Positions 6,573 through 14,370 of a stretch of 37,495 bases of DNA are shown here, in pieces. The notes beneath the pieces are model-generated. The model worked only from the letters and a program-made list of their open reading frames with translations, did no database searches and was not told where the DNA came from. Position 1 is the stretch's first letter. Every line of letters starts with the position of its first letter. Origin of the DNA: Actinomycetes bacterium (lineage in GTDB: Bacteria; Actinomycetota; Actinomycetes; Jiangellales; Jiangellaceae). The stretch spans positions 1-37,495 of the forward strand of contig JAJYTA010000023.1 in the NCBI GenBank assembly GCA_021793295.1, given 5' to 3'. The position numbers were made by a program, and so were the translations under genes.

Positions 6573-7556
6573 ATGACGATGGTGACTGAGCGCGGCATCG
6601 AGGCGGCCGCGCGCAACGAGCCGCGCGAGCTCGACCAGGATTACGACCTCGTGGGCCACTACCTCAAGCAGATCGGTTCCACGCCGTTGCTCTCTGCTCA
6701 GGAAGAGGTCGAGTTGGCCCGCCGGATCGAGGCCGGCGTCTACGCGGCCGAGCTTCTGCGGCGAGCTGACGAGGAGGGGCAGGAGCTGGCTCATCCCCGC
6801 GCGGAGCTGCAGGCCATCGCCGAAGACGGAGAGCGCGCCAAAGACCACATGATCCGGGCCAACCTGCGCCTGGTGGTCGCGGCGGCGCGAAAGTACTACC
6901 GCAACACGGGGTTGTCGTTCCTCGACGTCGTGCAGGACGGCAACCTGGGCCTCATCCGGGCGGTCGAGAAGTTCGACTACACCAAGGGGTTCAAGTTCTC
7001 CACCTACGCGATGTGGTGGATCCGCCAGGCGATCGAACGCGGCCGGGCCGAGAAGGCGCGAACCATCCGGTTGCCGGCGCACGTGGTCGAGAGCATTTCC
7101 AAGCTCGCCCGCGTGGACCGCAAGCTGCAGGTGAGCTTGGGGCGTGAGCCGACGACCGAGGAGGTCGCCGAGGAGGCCGATCTCACTCCGGAGCGCGTGG
7201 AGGAACTGCGCACGATCTCGCGCGACGTGGTGAGCCTCGACCTACCGGTCGGCGACGACGGCAGCGCCAACGTCGGCGACCTGATCGAGGACACCGAGGA
7301 CCTGCGGGCCCCGGACGTGGTCGAGTTCCAAGCGCTGGGGGAGGAGATCCGCTCGCTGGTGGCGACCCTGCCGCCGCGCGAGGCGCTGATCGTCAGCCTG
7401 CGCTACGGCCTGACCGACGGCCGCCAGCACACGTTGCAGGAAGTCGCCGAGCGGGTGGGGCTGACCAAGGAGCGCGTGCGCCAGCTCGAGAAGCAGTCGA
7501 TCGCGGAGTTGCGTGACCCGCAGCGCCGGGAACCGCTGCTGGAGTGGGCCGGCTGA
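6573..7556 (+). CDS. RpoD-family (group 2-like) sigma factor
   Basis: A 327-residue sigma-70 protein with region 1.2 (DLVGHYLKQIGSTPLLSAQEE begins near residue 25), region 2 with FLDVVQDGNLGLIRAVEKFDY and FSTYAMWWIRQAI, region 3, and region 4 ending in GLTKERVRQLEKQSIAELR. It is shorter than a principal RpoD/HrdB, lacks the long acidic N-terminus and resembles the non-essential group 2 sigma factors such as mycobacterial SigB or the Streptomyces Hrd paralogues. GAGGAG immediately precedes the ATG at 6573. The upstream PEBP gene ends 9 bases earlier, so the two form an operon read from a SigB/F-type promoter, suggesting a sigma-factor cascade. Confidence 0.9.
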   Translation: MTMVTERGIEAAARNEPRELDQDYDLVGHYLKQIGSTPLLSAQEEVELARRIEAGVYAAELLRRADEEGQELAHPRAELQAIAEDGERAKDHMIRANLRLVVAAARKYYRNTGLSFLDVVQDGNLGLIRAVEKFDYTKGFKFSTYAMWWIRQAIERGRAEKARTIRLPAHVVESISKLARVDRKLQVSLGREPTTEEVAEEADLTPERVEELRTISRDVVSLDLPVGDDGSANVGDLIEDTEDLRAPDVVEFQALGEEIRSLVATLPPREALIVSLRYGLTDGRQHTLQEVAERVGLTKERVRQLEKQSIAELRDPQRREPLLEWAG

Positions 7557-7571
7557 GCCCGCCGGACATCA

Positions 7572-8870
7572 TCAGGCCCGGTTCGACACCGACGGTCGCT
7601 GGGCTAGGTGGTCGATCAACCAGTCGCCGGACAACCGGGCGACTTCATCCAGTGCGCCGGGCTCTTCGAACAGGTGTCCGGCGCCGTCGACCACCTCGAG
7701 CCGCTTCGGCCCGCTCAATTGCTCCAGCGCCTGCCGGTTCAGGTCGAGTACCACTTCGTCGCGCCCGCCCACGATCAGCAAGGTGGGCGCACTGACCTGT
7801 CGCAGGGCGTTCCCGGCGAGATCCGGGCGCCCGCCGCGCGACACCACGGCACTGACCTGGTCCGCGGCGCGGGCCGCACAGATCAGCGCGGCCGCGGCGC
7901 CGGTGCTCGCGCCGAAGCAGCCCAACGGCAGCCCAGCGGTCGAGGCCTGATCGCTGAGCCACTCGCGGGCCAGGTCGAGCCGGTCGGCCAGGAGCTCGAT
8001 GTCGAAGCGCAGGCTGCCGGTTGCGGCGTCCTGCAGTTCCTCGGTCTCGGTGAGCAGGTCCATGAGCAGCGTCGCGAGCCCGCGGCGGCGCAGGGCCCGG
8101 GCCACGTGGCGGTTGCGGGGGCTGTTGCGGCTGCTTCCGCTGCCGTGCGCGAACAACACCACGCCCACCGGGTCCGGAGGGCTCTCCAAGTCGCCGTACA
8201 CACTGCCGCCGCCGGGCACGGCGATCTCGGCCTGCCGGGGTCGCCGGGTGGCCAGCAGCGCCACCACCTGCTCGTCGCTGGTCTGGGTGAAGTTCTCATA
8301 CCACGAGCCGATCGAGCCCATGCCAGGTTGCGACTCCACCGCGATGACCTGGTCGGCGATGCCCGTCAAACGGCGGGCGGTCTCGGGCGGGCACACCGGG
8401 ACCGCGAGGATCAGCCGCTGTGGCCGGTGTCGCCGTAGCGCGCGTAGGGCGGCTTCGGCGGTGACGCCGGTGGCCAGGCCGTCGTCGACCAGGATGACAT
8501 CGCGATCTTCGAGGTCGGGCAGGTCAACGGTGCCGCGGTAGGTCTCGACCCTGCGGTTCAGTTCGCGGCGTTCAGCCGCGGCCAACGCACGCATCCGGGC
8601 ACCGCTGATCCCGAGCCGGCGGGCATCACGGGTCTCGATGATCAGGTCGTCGCCCTCGGCGATGGCGCCGATACCGAACTCCGGCTGACCGGGTGCGCCG
8701 ATCTTGCGGGCGACGAAGACTTCCAGCGGCGCACCCAAGCGGTCGGCGACATGCGCGGCGACCGGGACGCCGCCACGCGGCAGCGCCAGCACGACGGGCC
8801 GATCGAAAGGTTTGCCGCTGAGCTTGTCGGCCAGGCGGCGACCTGCGTCGTCACGGTCTCGGAACGTCAT
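7572..8870 (-). CDS. Phosphoribosyltransferase-alpha/beta hydrolase fusion protein
   Basis: A 432-residue two-domain protein. Residues 1-215 are a type I phosphoribosyltransferase fold with PRGGVPVA (31-38) and the PRPP-loop VILVDDGLATGVTAEAAL (125-142). Residues 220-432 are a dienelactone-hydrolase-like alpha/beta hydrolase with nucleophile S322 in GASTG, D371 in GGRDE and H399 in GAGHLFEE. Similar phosphoribosyltransferase proteins, alone or fused to hydrolases or esterases, occur in actinobacteria, for example in the mycobacterial dormancy regulon. The reaction is not established. ATG 8870 is preceded by GGAG at suitable distance. It lies 51 bases behind transketolase and is probably in one operon with it. 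Confidence 0.85.
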   Translation of the reverse strand: MTFRDRDDAGRRLADKLSGKPFDRPVVLALPRGGVPVAAHVADRLGAPLEVFVARKIGAPGQPEFGIGAIAEGDDLIIETRDARRLGISGARMRALAAAERRELNRRVETYRGTVDLPDLEDRDVILVDDGLATGVTAEAALRALRRHRPQRLILAVPVCPPETARRLTGIADQVIAVESQPGMGSIGSWYENFTQTSDEQVVALLATRRPRQAEIAVPGGGSVYGDLESPPDPVGVVLFAHGSGSSRNSPRNRHVARALRRRGLATLLMDLLTETEELQDAATGSLRFDIELLADRLDLAREWLSDQASTAGLPLGCFGASTGAAAALICAARAADQVSAVVSRGGRPDLAGNALRQVSAPTLLIVGGRDEVVLDLNRQALEQLSGPKRLEVVDGAGHLFEEPGALDEVARLSGDWLIDHLAQRPSVSNRA

Positions 8871-8921
8871 GGGTACTGTCTCCAAGGACGATCATGGCCG
8901 GCCGCCTCCGCGTGGACGGTG

Positions 8922-10772
8922 TCACTGCCCGAGCAGGTGCAAGACGGCCTCGTTGATTGCGGTGTGGTCGATGCCGGCCGCGCGCAGCTGTTCTGCGGGC
9001 GATGCGGAACCAGGCATGCCGTGCACGGCCAGCTTGAGCACGTGCGGCGAGGGCTCACCGTGAGAGAACACCTCGAGGACGGCGTCGCCGAGTCCGCCCT
9101 CAGGCCAGTGGTCCTCGATCGTGACGATGCGCCCGGTGTCCGCCGCGGCCCGGCGCAGGGTCTGTGCGTCGACCGGTTTGACCGAGTAGAGGTCGATGAC
9201 GCGCGCGGCCACGCCCTGGCGGGCGAGCTCGTCCGCAGCTTTCAGCGCCTCGTGCAGGGTGATGCCGGCCGAGACCAGGGTCACCTGGTCGGCCGGAGAC
9301 GAGCGCAACACCCGGCTGCCGGCGATGGAGAATTCCTCGTCCGCGCCGTACAGCACGGGCGTGTCACCGCGGGTGGTACGCAGGTAGGCGATACCCGGAT
9401 AGTCCGCCAGCCCCGCCACGAGCGCGGCCGCCTGATTGGCGCACGACGGATAGAGCACCACGCTGCCGTACACGGCTCGGAACGCGGCCAGATCCTCCAA
9501 CCCCATCTGCGACGGACCGTCCTCGCCGATCGACACGCCGCAGTGCGAGCCGATCAGGCGGAGATCGGCACCGCTCACCGCTGCCATCCGGACGAAGTCG
9601 TGTGCCCTGGTCAGGAAGGCGGCGAACGTCGCCACGTACGGAATCCAGCCACGGCTTTGCATCCCGACGGCCGCGGCCAGCATCTGCTGCTCGGCGATGT
9701 AGAACTGGAAGAACCGCTCCGGATGCGCATCGGCGAAGAACTGCATCCGGGTGGAGTCGGCGACCTCGGCGTCCAACCCGACCACGTCGGGCCGAGCGGT
9801 GCCGAGAGCAGCCAGCGCCTCGCCGAACGCGGTCCGCGTCGCCACCTCGGTGCCCACCTCGTATTCCGGCAGCTTGATGGCTGAAGCGGTGCCGAAGTCG
9901 TGCGGCCGCGTGCCGGTCTGCGGTGGCGACACCGTGACCCGCAGGTCGCTCGGCCCGCCGAGTTCCGCGATGGCGTCATCGGCTTCGGCCACCGGCTTAC
10001 CGTGCTTGCCTTCTTGGTCGGCGACGGCGGCCACGCCGGCGCCCTTGACGGTCCGGGCGAGGATCGCCGTCGGCCGGTCGGACTGCACCGCCTGTGTGTA
10101 CGCCTGATCGATCTCGTTCACGTCGTGGCCGTCGATCTCGATGGTGTTCCAGTCGAAGGCGCCGATGCGGCGGGCGTAGGCCGCGGTGTCCCAGCCGTGT
10201 CGGGTGGGTCCACGCTGGCCGAGCCGGTTCACGTCGACGATGGCGACGAGGTTGTTCAGCCGTTCGTAGCCGGCATGCTCGAAGGCCTCCCACATCGATC
10301 CCTCGGCGAGCTCGCTGTCGCCGCAGAGGACCCAGACCCGGTACGGCAGCTGATCGAGGAACTTGCCCGCCATGGCCATGCCCACGCCGAACGGGAGCCC
10401 CTGGCCGAGGGAACCGGTGGCGACGTCGACCCACGGCAGCCGTGGAGTGGGGTGACCCTCGAGCCGGCTGCCGAGCGTGCGGAAGGTCAGCAATTCCTCG
10501 TCGGTGATCGCGCCGGCGGCTTTGTACAGCGCGTACAGCAACGGCGACGCGTGGCCTTTGGAGAAGACCAGGTGGTCGTTGTTCGGCTCGTCCGGGTTGT
10601 CGAAGTCGTACCGCAGATGGCGGGCGAACAGCGTCGCCATCAGGTCCGACGCCGACATCGACGACGTGGGGTGACCCGATTCGGCGGCGGCGGCGCAACG
10701 CACGGCGTCGACCCGCAGCTGTCGCCCCAGCTCGGTGATGTTCAGCTCTGGGCTCAGGCTCTGGTTCGTCAC
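8922..10772 (-). CDS. tkt: Transketolase, short type
   Basis: A 616-residue full transketolase on one chain, shorter than the usual 660-700. The thiamine-diphosphate region reads CGDSELAEGSMWEA, with S replacing the second G of the usual GDG, followed by NLVAIVDVNRLGQ. The N-terminal histidine region (SGHPTSS, FSKGHASPLLYAL) and the pyrimidine-binding domain with FFQFYIAEQQM and ATFAAF are intact. It transfers two-carbon units in the pentose phosphate pathway. The start GTG at 10772 has no ribosome site, but a GGGTAC element ends 9 bases upstream, as in the leaderless-looking genes nearby. The phosphoribosyltransferase fusion gene follows. The GDS form appears to be a subfamily trait and not necessarily a defect. 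Confidence 0.88.
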   Translation of the reverse strand: MTNQSLSPELNITELGRQLRVDAVRCAAAAESGHPTSSMSASDLMATLFARHLRYDFDNPDEPNNDHLVFSKGHASPLLYALYKAAGAITDEELLTFRTLGSRLEGHPTPRLPWVDVATGSLGQGLPFGVGMAMAGKFLDQLPYRVWVLCGDSELAEGSMWEAFEHAGYERLNNLVAIVDVNRLGQRGPTRHGWDTAAYARRIGAFDWNTIEIDGHDVNEIDQAYTQAVQSDRPTAILARTVKGAGVAAVADQEGKHGKPVAEADDAIAELGGPSDLRVTVSPPQTGTRPHDFGTASAIKLPEYEVGTEVATRTAFGEALAALGTARPDVVGLDAEVADSTRMQFFADAHPERFFQFYIAEQQMLAAAVGMQSRGWIPYVATFAAFLTRAHDFVRMAAVSGADLRLIGSHCGVSIGEDGPSQMGLEDLAAFRAVYGSVVLYPSCANQAAALVAGLADYPGIAYLRTTRGDTPVLYGADEEFSIAGSRVLRSSPADQVTLVSAGITLHEALKAADELARQGVAARVIDLYSVKPVDAQTLRRAAADTGRIVTIEDHWPEGGLGDAVLEVFSHGEPSPHVLKLAVHGMPGSASPAEQLRAAGIDHTAINEAVLHLLGQ

Positions 10773-10781
10773 ACGCGGTGG

Positions 10782-10806
10782 GTACCCAGCCGCGCGCAGT
10801 TGATTC
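10782..10806 (-). promoter_or_regulatory. Possible SigB/F-type promoter of the transketolase unit
   Basis: On the minus strand the bases are GAAT, 15 bases, GGGTAC. The -10 is a full match and ends 9 bases before the GTG start at 10772. The -35 fits only the loose GNNT consensus. The repeated 9-base distance to the start codon supports it. Confidence 0.45.
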
Positions 10807-10820
10807 GTCCGGGACGCCGG

Positions 10821-12305
10821 TCAGGATCCGTCCGAGGCAGCCTCTGGTTCAGCGGTGGCCAGGACCTCGCCGTCGGCATCCAACGCCTCGACGGCCACAT
10901 ACGGCTCATCCGGGACCTCGGCGGAGGTCTCGAACCCGTCGCGTTCGACGGTGGCGACTTCGGTGGCGCTGTCGGCATCGGCGCCGGCGAGGAACCGCCA
11001 CGACGCCACGTCGGTCGCGCCGTTCCAGCTCACCCAGGCCGTGCCGTCCTCGACCACCATGGCCGGCGGTTCGCTCGGTTGCCCACGCCAGGGAAATCGG
11101 TAGGCGCGGTAGCTCTGGCCTCCGCTGAACTGCCAGTCGGTCAGCAACTCGCCGTCCGCGGTGTACTCGGAGTAGAAGGGCTCGGAGCCCCAGCCGACGA
11201 CGACGTTGCCGTTCTCACGGACCTGCAGGTTGCCCTGGCTCGGCGCCAGCCGCCCATCGGGAGGCAGGTACTCGGTGACCACGCGGGCGGTCATGGTCTC
11301 GGTGTCCACATCGAGGCGCATCCCGCGGGACTCCTCGCCGACAGCGGGCGAGCTTTCGTTGTCGAACAGCGTGATGGTGCCGTCGGGTTGGCGCTGGGCG
11401 TCGTGTTGCCAGGCGAAGACCGCATCGTCGTCCATCTCGAAGTCGCTGGCCGAACCGCCGAGCGTCCAATCGACCTCGCCGGTGCGCCGGTCGATCCGGT
11501 AGATGGCGTGGGTACTGCGCGCCGAGGCGAGCAGGTGGTCACCGTCTTCGGTGACGGAGTTGATGTGGAAGTAGTCGAACGGCTGTTCCTTGCTGCCGTC
11601 CTGCTTCTCGCGATACTCGAACTTGTTCAGCGTCTCGGACAGCTCGACGTGGTCCAGCGCGCTCCACTCCCACAGGACCTCGCCGGTGGCGATGTCGATC
11701 TCCTGGATGACGCCGTCGAGGACGTAGCCGTCCCGCGGGCCGTCGAGCTCGGTGAGGTCCTGGCCGCCGACGGTGGGATAGCTGACCAGGAACGCGGTGC
11801 CGTCATCGGTGATGGTCATCTCGTGCAGGTCGGCCTTGGTCCCCTTCGTGGTGACCGTGGCGATCTCTTCATACGAGGTGTCCAAGATGACGAACTCACC
11901 GATGCCGTAGCCCTGCTCCCTACTCTCCCCGCGCCAGTACGTGAGCACCGGCTCGCCCTCATACTGCTGCACGCGGAAGTCGTAGCTCTTCCCGTCGGTG
12001 TCCTGGATCCACACCGGCTCGCCCTCGGCGTCGGCGATGAGCAGGGAGTTCATCGGTGACTCCTCGCCCTTGGGCGCCACGAGCATGAGGTCGTCGTCGG
12101 CCGGGTCCACCTGCCCGGACGTCTCGACTTCGATCAGCGGGGGCGTCAGCTCCGGCCGTGTGACGAATTCCGCCGGGGCACCGACGTGGGGTTCCTCGGT
12201 CGGCGACGACGCGGCGGGCTCGTCGTCCTGGCAGGCAGCGGCGGTCAAGGCGAGTGCTGCGGCGCCGACGGTGGCGGCTCGCAGGGGGGAACGTTGGCGT
12301 CTCAT
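10821..12305 (-). CDS. Secreted arylsulfotransferase (ASST) family protein
   Basis: A 494-residue exported protein. The N-terminus MRRQRSPLRAATVGAAALAL is followed by TAAAC25, a lipobox-like site that would anchor it as a lipoprotein; the lipobox is weak because -3 is alanine. The body is a beta-propeller-type protein with recurring turns such as LHEMTITDDGTAFLV, FDYFHINSVTEDGDHLLASAR, WTLGGSASDF and WQHDAQRQPDGTITLFDNE. These correspond to the Arylsulfotran_2 family, which includes sulfotransferases and many uncharacterised secreted relatives. The conserved histidines (LHEM, DYFHIN, WQHDAQ) are present. ATG 12305 is the start. The gene ends 48 bases before the transketolase start, which has its own candidate promoter. 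The biological substrate is unknown. Confidence 0.8.
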   Translation of the reverse strand: MRRQRSPLRAATVGAAALALTAAACQDDEPAASSPTEEPHVGAPAEFVTRPELTPPLIEVETSGQVDPADDDLMLVAPKGEESPMNSLLIADAEGEPVWIQDTDGKSYDFRVQQYEGEPVLTYWRGESREQGYGIGEFVILDTSYEEIATVTTKGTKADLHEMTITDDGTAFLVSYPTVGGQDLTELDGPRDGYVLDGVIQEIDIATGEVLWEWSALDHVELSETLNKFEYREKQDGSKEQPFDYFHINSVTEDGDHLLASARSTHAIYRIDRRTGEVDWTLGGSASDFEMDDDAVFAWQHDAQRQPDGTITLFDNESSPAVGEESRGMRLDVDTETMTARVVTEYLPPDGRLAPSQGNLQVRENGNVVVGWGSEPFYSEYTADGELLTDWQFSGGQSYRAYRFPWRGQPSEPPAMVVEDGTAWVSWNGATDVASWRFLAGADADSATEVATVERDGFETSAEVPDEPYVAVEALDADGEVLATAEPEAASDGS

Positions 12306-12398
12306 CGGTGCCCATCATGCCCAGTTGAGGCGAAAGTACTCACCAGACTTCGCGCCGTACCGTGCCGGGCCGCGCCGCCGCCGGGAAGCCCGGCGCGC

Positions 12399-12404
12399 TA
12401 GTCT
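12399..12404 (+). promoter_or_regulatory. -10 box TAGTCT before the TrmB/LuxR-like gene
   Basis: TAGTCT ends 8 bases before GTG 12413, the geometry expected for a leaderless transcript (TANNNT followed by the start codon at +1). No clear -35 element is visible in the GC-rich upstream bases. Confidence 0.4.
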
Positions 12405-12412
12405 GCCCATCG

Positions 12413-13438
12413 GTGCACGTCATGCAGGGAGGGGACGATGCCGGCGACCTCAGTGACCATGATCGGCGCGGGCTTCTGATGCTCACCGTTCTCGGCGCGA
12501 GCCCGGACGAAGACCGGGTCTACGGGCATCTGGTCACGACGATGTCGGCCACGGAGGCGGAGATCGCGCAGGCCACCGACCTGTCGCCGGCGGCGATTCG
12601 CACCGCCCTGGCCGCCCTCGCCGGGCGTGGGCTCGTCAGCACGACCGGCGATGTCCCGCCGCGGTTCGTGGCCGCTTCGCCGGGGGTCGTCGAGTCGATG
12701 ATCGCCGAGCGGCTACGCGAGCTGCGCGAAGCGCAAGACGCCCTGGACCGGCTGTCGGCGCATCACCGGGCCACCAGCCTGGCGATGGACGCCTCCGGTG
12801 TCTTCGAGATCGTTCGGGGTCAAGAAGCGTTGCGGCAGTGCACCATGAACCTGTTCGCCTCGGCGCGCCACGAGGTGCTCAACCTCATCAAGCCGCCGGC
12901 CATCGTCGTCGAGTCCGAGGAACGCGTACAGGCTCACCCGTCCGCGCGCGGGCGAGCGGTCTTCGAGACCGAGGCGCTGGAGAACCCGGGCAGCCTGGCG
13001 GCGGTGCAAGAGGGCCTGCGCGACGGTGACCTCGTACGCGTACACACGAAACTGCCGATCAAGATGCTCGCGATCGACCGTTCCATCGCACTGCTGCCGT
13101 TGGCGCAGCGCGACAGCACGCCGGTCGGGGTGCTCATCCGACAGGGCGCGGTGTTGGACGCGCTGCTGGAGCTGTTCGAGTTCGTGTGGGCCGCGGCTGT
13201 CCCGTTGCACGTGGACAGCGAGCACACCCCGCCCGCGCGCAACAACTCGGTGCTCGGCGACGACGATCGGCGGTTGCTGTCACTGCTGCTGTCCGGGTTG
13301 ACCGACGAAGCCATCGCGGCACACCGGGGTACCAGCGTGCGCACCGTTCAGCGCCGGGTGCACGCACTGATGGACCTCGCACACGTACGTACCCGCATGC
13401 AGCTGGCCTGGGAGGCCGCCCGGCAAGGCTGGGTGTAG
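12413..13438 (+). CDS. TrmB/LuxR-like helix-turn-helix regulator
   Basis: A regulator of 341 residues from GTG 12413. An N-terminal winged-helix TrmB-like domain (LTVLGASPDEDRVYGHLV... ATEAEIAQATDLSPAAIRTAL) precedes a helical linker and a central phospholipase-D-like/TrmB effector region. A C-terminal LuxR-type helix-turn-helix (LLSGLTDEAIAAHRGTSVRTVQRRVHALM) completes it. This architecture is common in actinobacteria, often near secondary-metabolism or stress genes; effector and targets are unknown. The start is uncertain. GTG 12413 lies 8 bases after a -10 box (leaderless). ATG 12479 begins at the conserved domain and overlaps the stop of a 13-codon ORF (12438-12479) that has a strong GGGAGGGG ribosome site. 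Confidence 0.78.
   Translation: MHVMQGGDDAGDLSDHDRRGLLMLTVLGASPDEDRVYGHLVTTMSATEAEIAQATDLSPAAIRTALAALAGRGLVSTTGDVPPRFVAASPGVVESMIAERLRELREAQDALDRLSAHHRATSLAMDASGVFEIVRGQEALRQCTMNLFASARHEVLNLIKPPAIVVESEERVQAHPSARGRAVFETEALENPGSLAAVQEGLRDGDLVRVHTKLPIKMLAIDRSIALLPLAQRDSTPVGVLIRQGAVLDALLELFEFVWAAAVPLHVDSEHTPPARNNSVLGDDDRRLLSLLLSGLTDEAIAAHRGTSVRTVQRRVHALMDLAHVRTRMQLAWEAARQGWV
12438..12479 (+). other. Possible 13-codon upstream ORF with strong ribosome site
   Basis: GGGAGGGG at 12427-12434 precedes ATG 12438. The ORF encodes MPATSVTMIGAGF and its TGA shares bases with ATG 12479 (TGATG), the first in-frame ATG at the TrmB-like domain. If the long GTG start of the regulator is not used, this would be a translationally coupled leader peptide. 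If the GTG start is used, it is only an out-of-frame accident inside the coding region. Confidence 0.35.
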
Positions 13439-13452
13439 TTCGCCGTCGCGGC

Positions 13453-13719
13453 TCACACGCTCAGGTGAGCGGGTTCGTGGGTGATGTCCTCGATCTCCGT
13501 CGCGGCCCGGTCCATCAACTGGTGCACCATGTCCGCCAGGGCCCGGGCCGCGGCGATCTCCTCACCGATGCGAGGCCGCGCGGGGTCGTCCGGGTTGCGC
13601 TTGGCCGTCCCGTGCGCCCGCAGTTGCGACCCGTCGGCCAGGGCTAGCGTCACGGTGGCCTCCGTACGGTCGGTGTCCTCCTGAAACGCCACGTCGATGT
13701 CCCACTCGACAGTCTGCAT
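13453..13719 (-). CDS. DUF1876 domain-containing protein
   Basis: An 88-residue protein with the pattern of the DUF1876 (dsRBD-like) family: an N-terminal strand MQTVEWDIDVAF, then DRTEATVTLALADGSQLRAHGTA, RNPDDPARPRIGEEIAAARAL and a C-terminal helix ending in THEPAHLSV. Such small proteins are frequent in actinobacteria and have no established function. Of the candidate starts (GTG 13728, ATG 13725, ATG 13719), ATG 13719 is best because GGAGG lies 8 bases upstream. A SigB/F-type promoter, GTGT-N15-GGGTAC, sits 29 bases before the start, making this the clearest complete promoter, leader and ribosome-site arrangement in the window. Confidence 0.88.
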   Translation of the reverse strand: MQTVEWDIDVAFQEDTDRTEATVTLALADGSQLRAHGTAKRNPDDPARPRIGEEIAAARALADMVHQLMDRAATEIEDITHEPAHLSV

Positions 13720-13748
13720 GACCATCACCTCCGTCGGATGGATGGTCC

Positions 13749-13773
13749 GTACCCACGAATCGGCTCAGGACAC
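13749..13773 (-). promoter_or_regulatory. SigB/F-type promoter of the DUF1876 gene
   Basis: On the minus strand the bases are GTGT, 15 bases, GGGTAC, identical in both half-elements to the PEBP promoter at 5943-5967. It ends 29 bases before ATG 13719, leaving a normal leader that contains the GGAGG ribosome site. Confidence 0.65.
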
Positions 13774-13811
13774 GCCTCGGCGCGGCCGGTCGTGCGACGA
13801 CGGCTGCGAGC

Positions 13812-14213
13812 TCAGCCGGCGACAAACGACAGCCGGAGCTGCCGGTGGTGATTGTCGACGTTGCTGTCGACGACGACCACGGATTGCCAGGTCCCCAAGG
13901 CGGGCATGCCGTCGACGACCGGAAGGGTCAGAGACGGAGAGATGAACGCCGGTAGCACGTGGTCCCGGCCGTGACCGGTACTGCCGTGGCGGTGTCGGTA
14001 GATGTCCTCGCGTGGCAGCAACCGGTCGATGGCCTGGCCGAGATCGGGCTCAGTGCCGGAGCCGGTCTCGATGAGCGCGAGGCCCGCCGTCGCGTGCGGG
14101 ACGAACACGTGACACAGGCCGTCGCCACGGCCACGGCAATACTCCCGCACCAGGCCCGTCACGTCGGTGACCAGCTCGGTCCCGGTCGTCAGGTCGAACG
14201 TCTCGGTGTCCAC
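13812..14213 (-). CDS. YjbQ family (UPF0047) protein
   Basis: A 133-residue protein of the YjbQ/UPF0047 family, annotated elsewhere as a secondary thiamine-phosphate synthase. Family marks are the HATAGLALIE segment, the GHGRDHVLPAFISPSLTLPV histidine region and GTWQSVVVVDSN followed by the RQLRLSF end. The physiological role is uncertain. The GTG start at 14213 gives the usual length and begins at the first conserved strand (VDTETFDL); ATG 14285 would add 24 residues without similarity to the family. No strong ribosome site is visible. The gene is divergent from the ECF sigma factor. Confidence 0.82.
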   Translation of the reverse strand: MDTETFDLTTGTELVTDVTGLVREYCRGRGDGLCHVFVPHATAGLALIETGSGTEPDLGQAIDRLLPREDIYRHRHGSTGHGRDHVLPAFISPSLTLPVVDGMPALGTWQSVVVVDSNVDNHHRQLRLSFVAG

Positions 14214-14370
14214 CCCGCCATTGTCGACCGAGCCGGACCGCGGGTCGAGCAGACCTGGCGACGCGGAACCGCCGGCGGTGTTCATTTCGGACGGGATCTC
14301 GAAGAATCGGCTACTTGCCCGTAACCTCGTGATCGCACCGTCCGTCCGGCGGTGCGGCGAGGAGGACACT

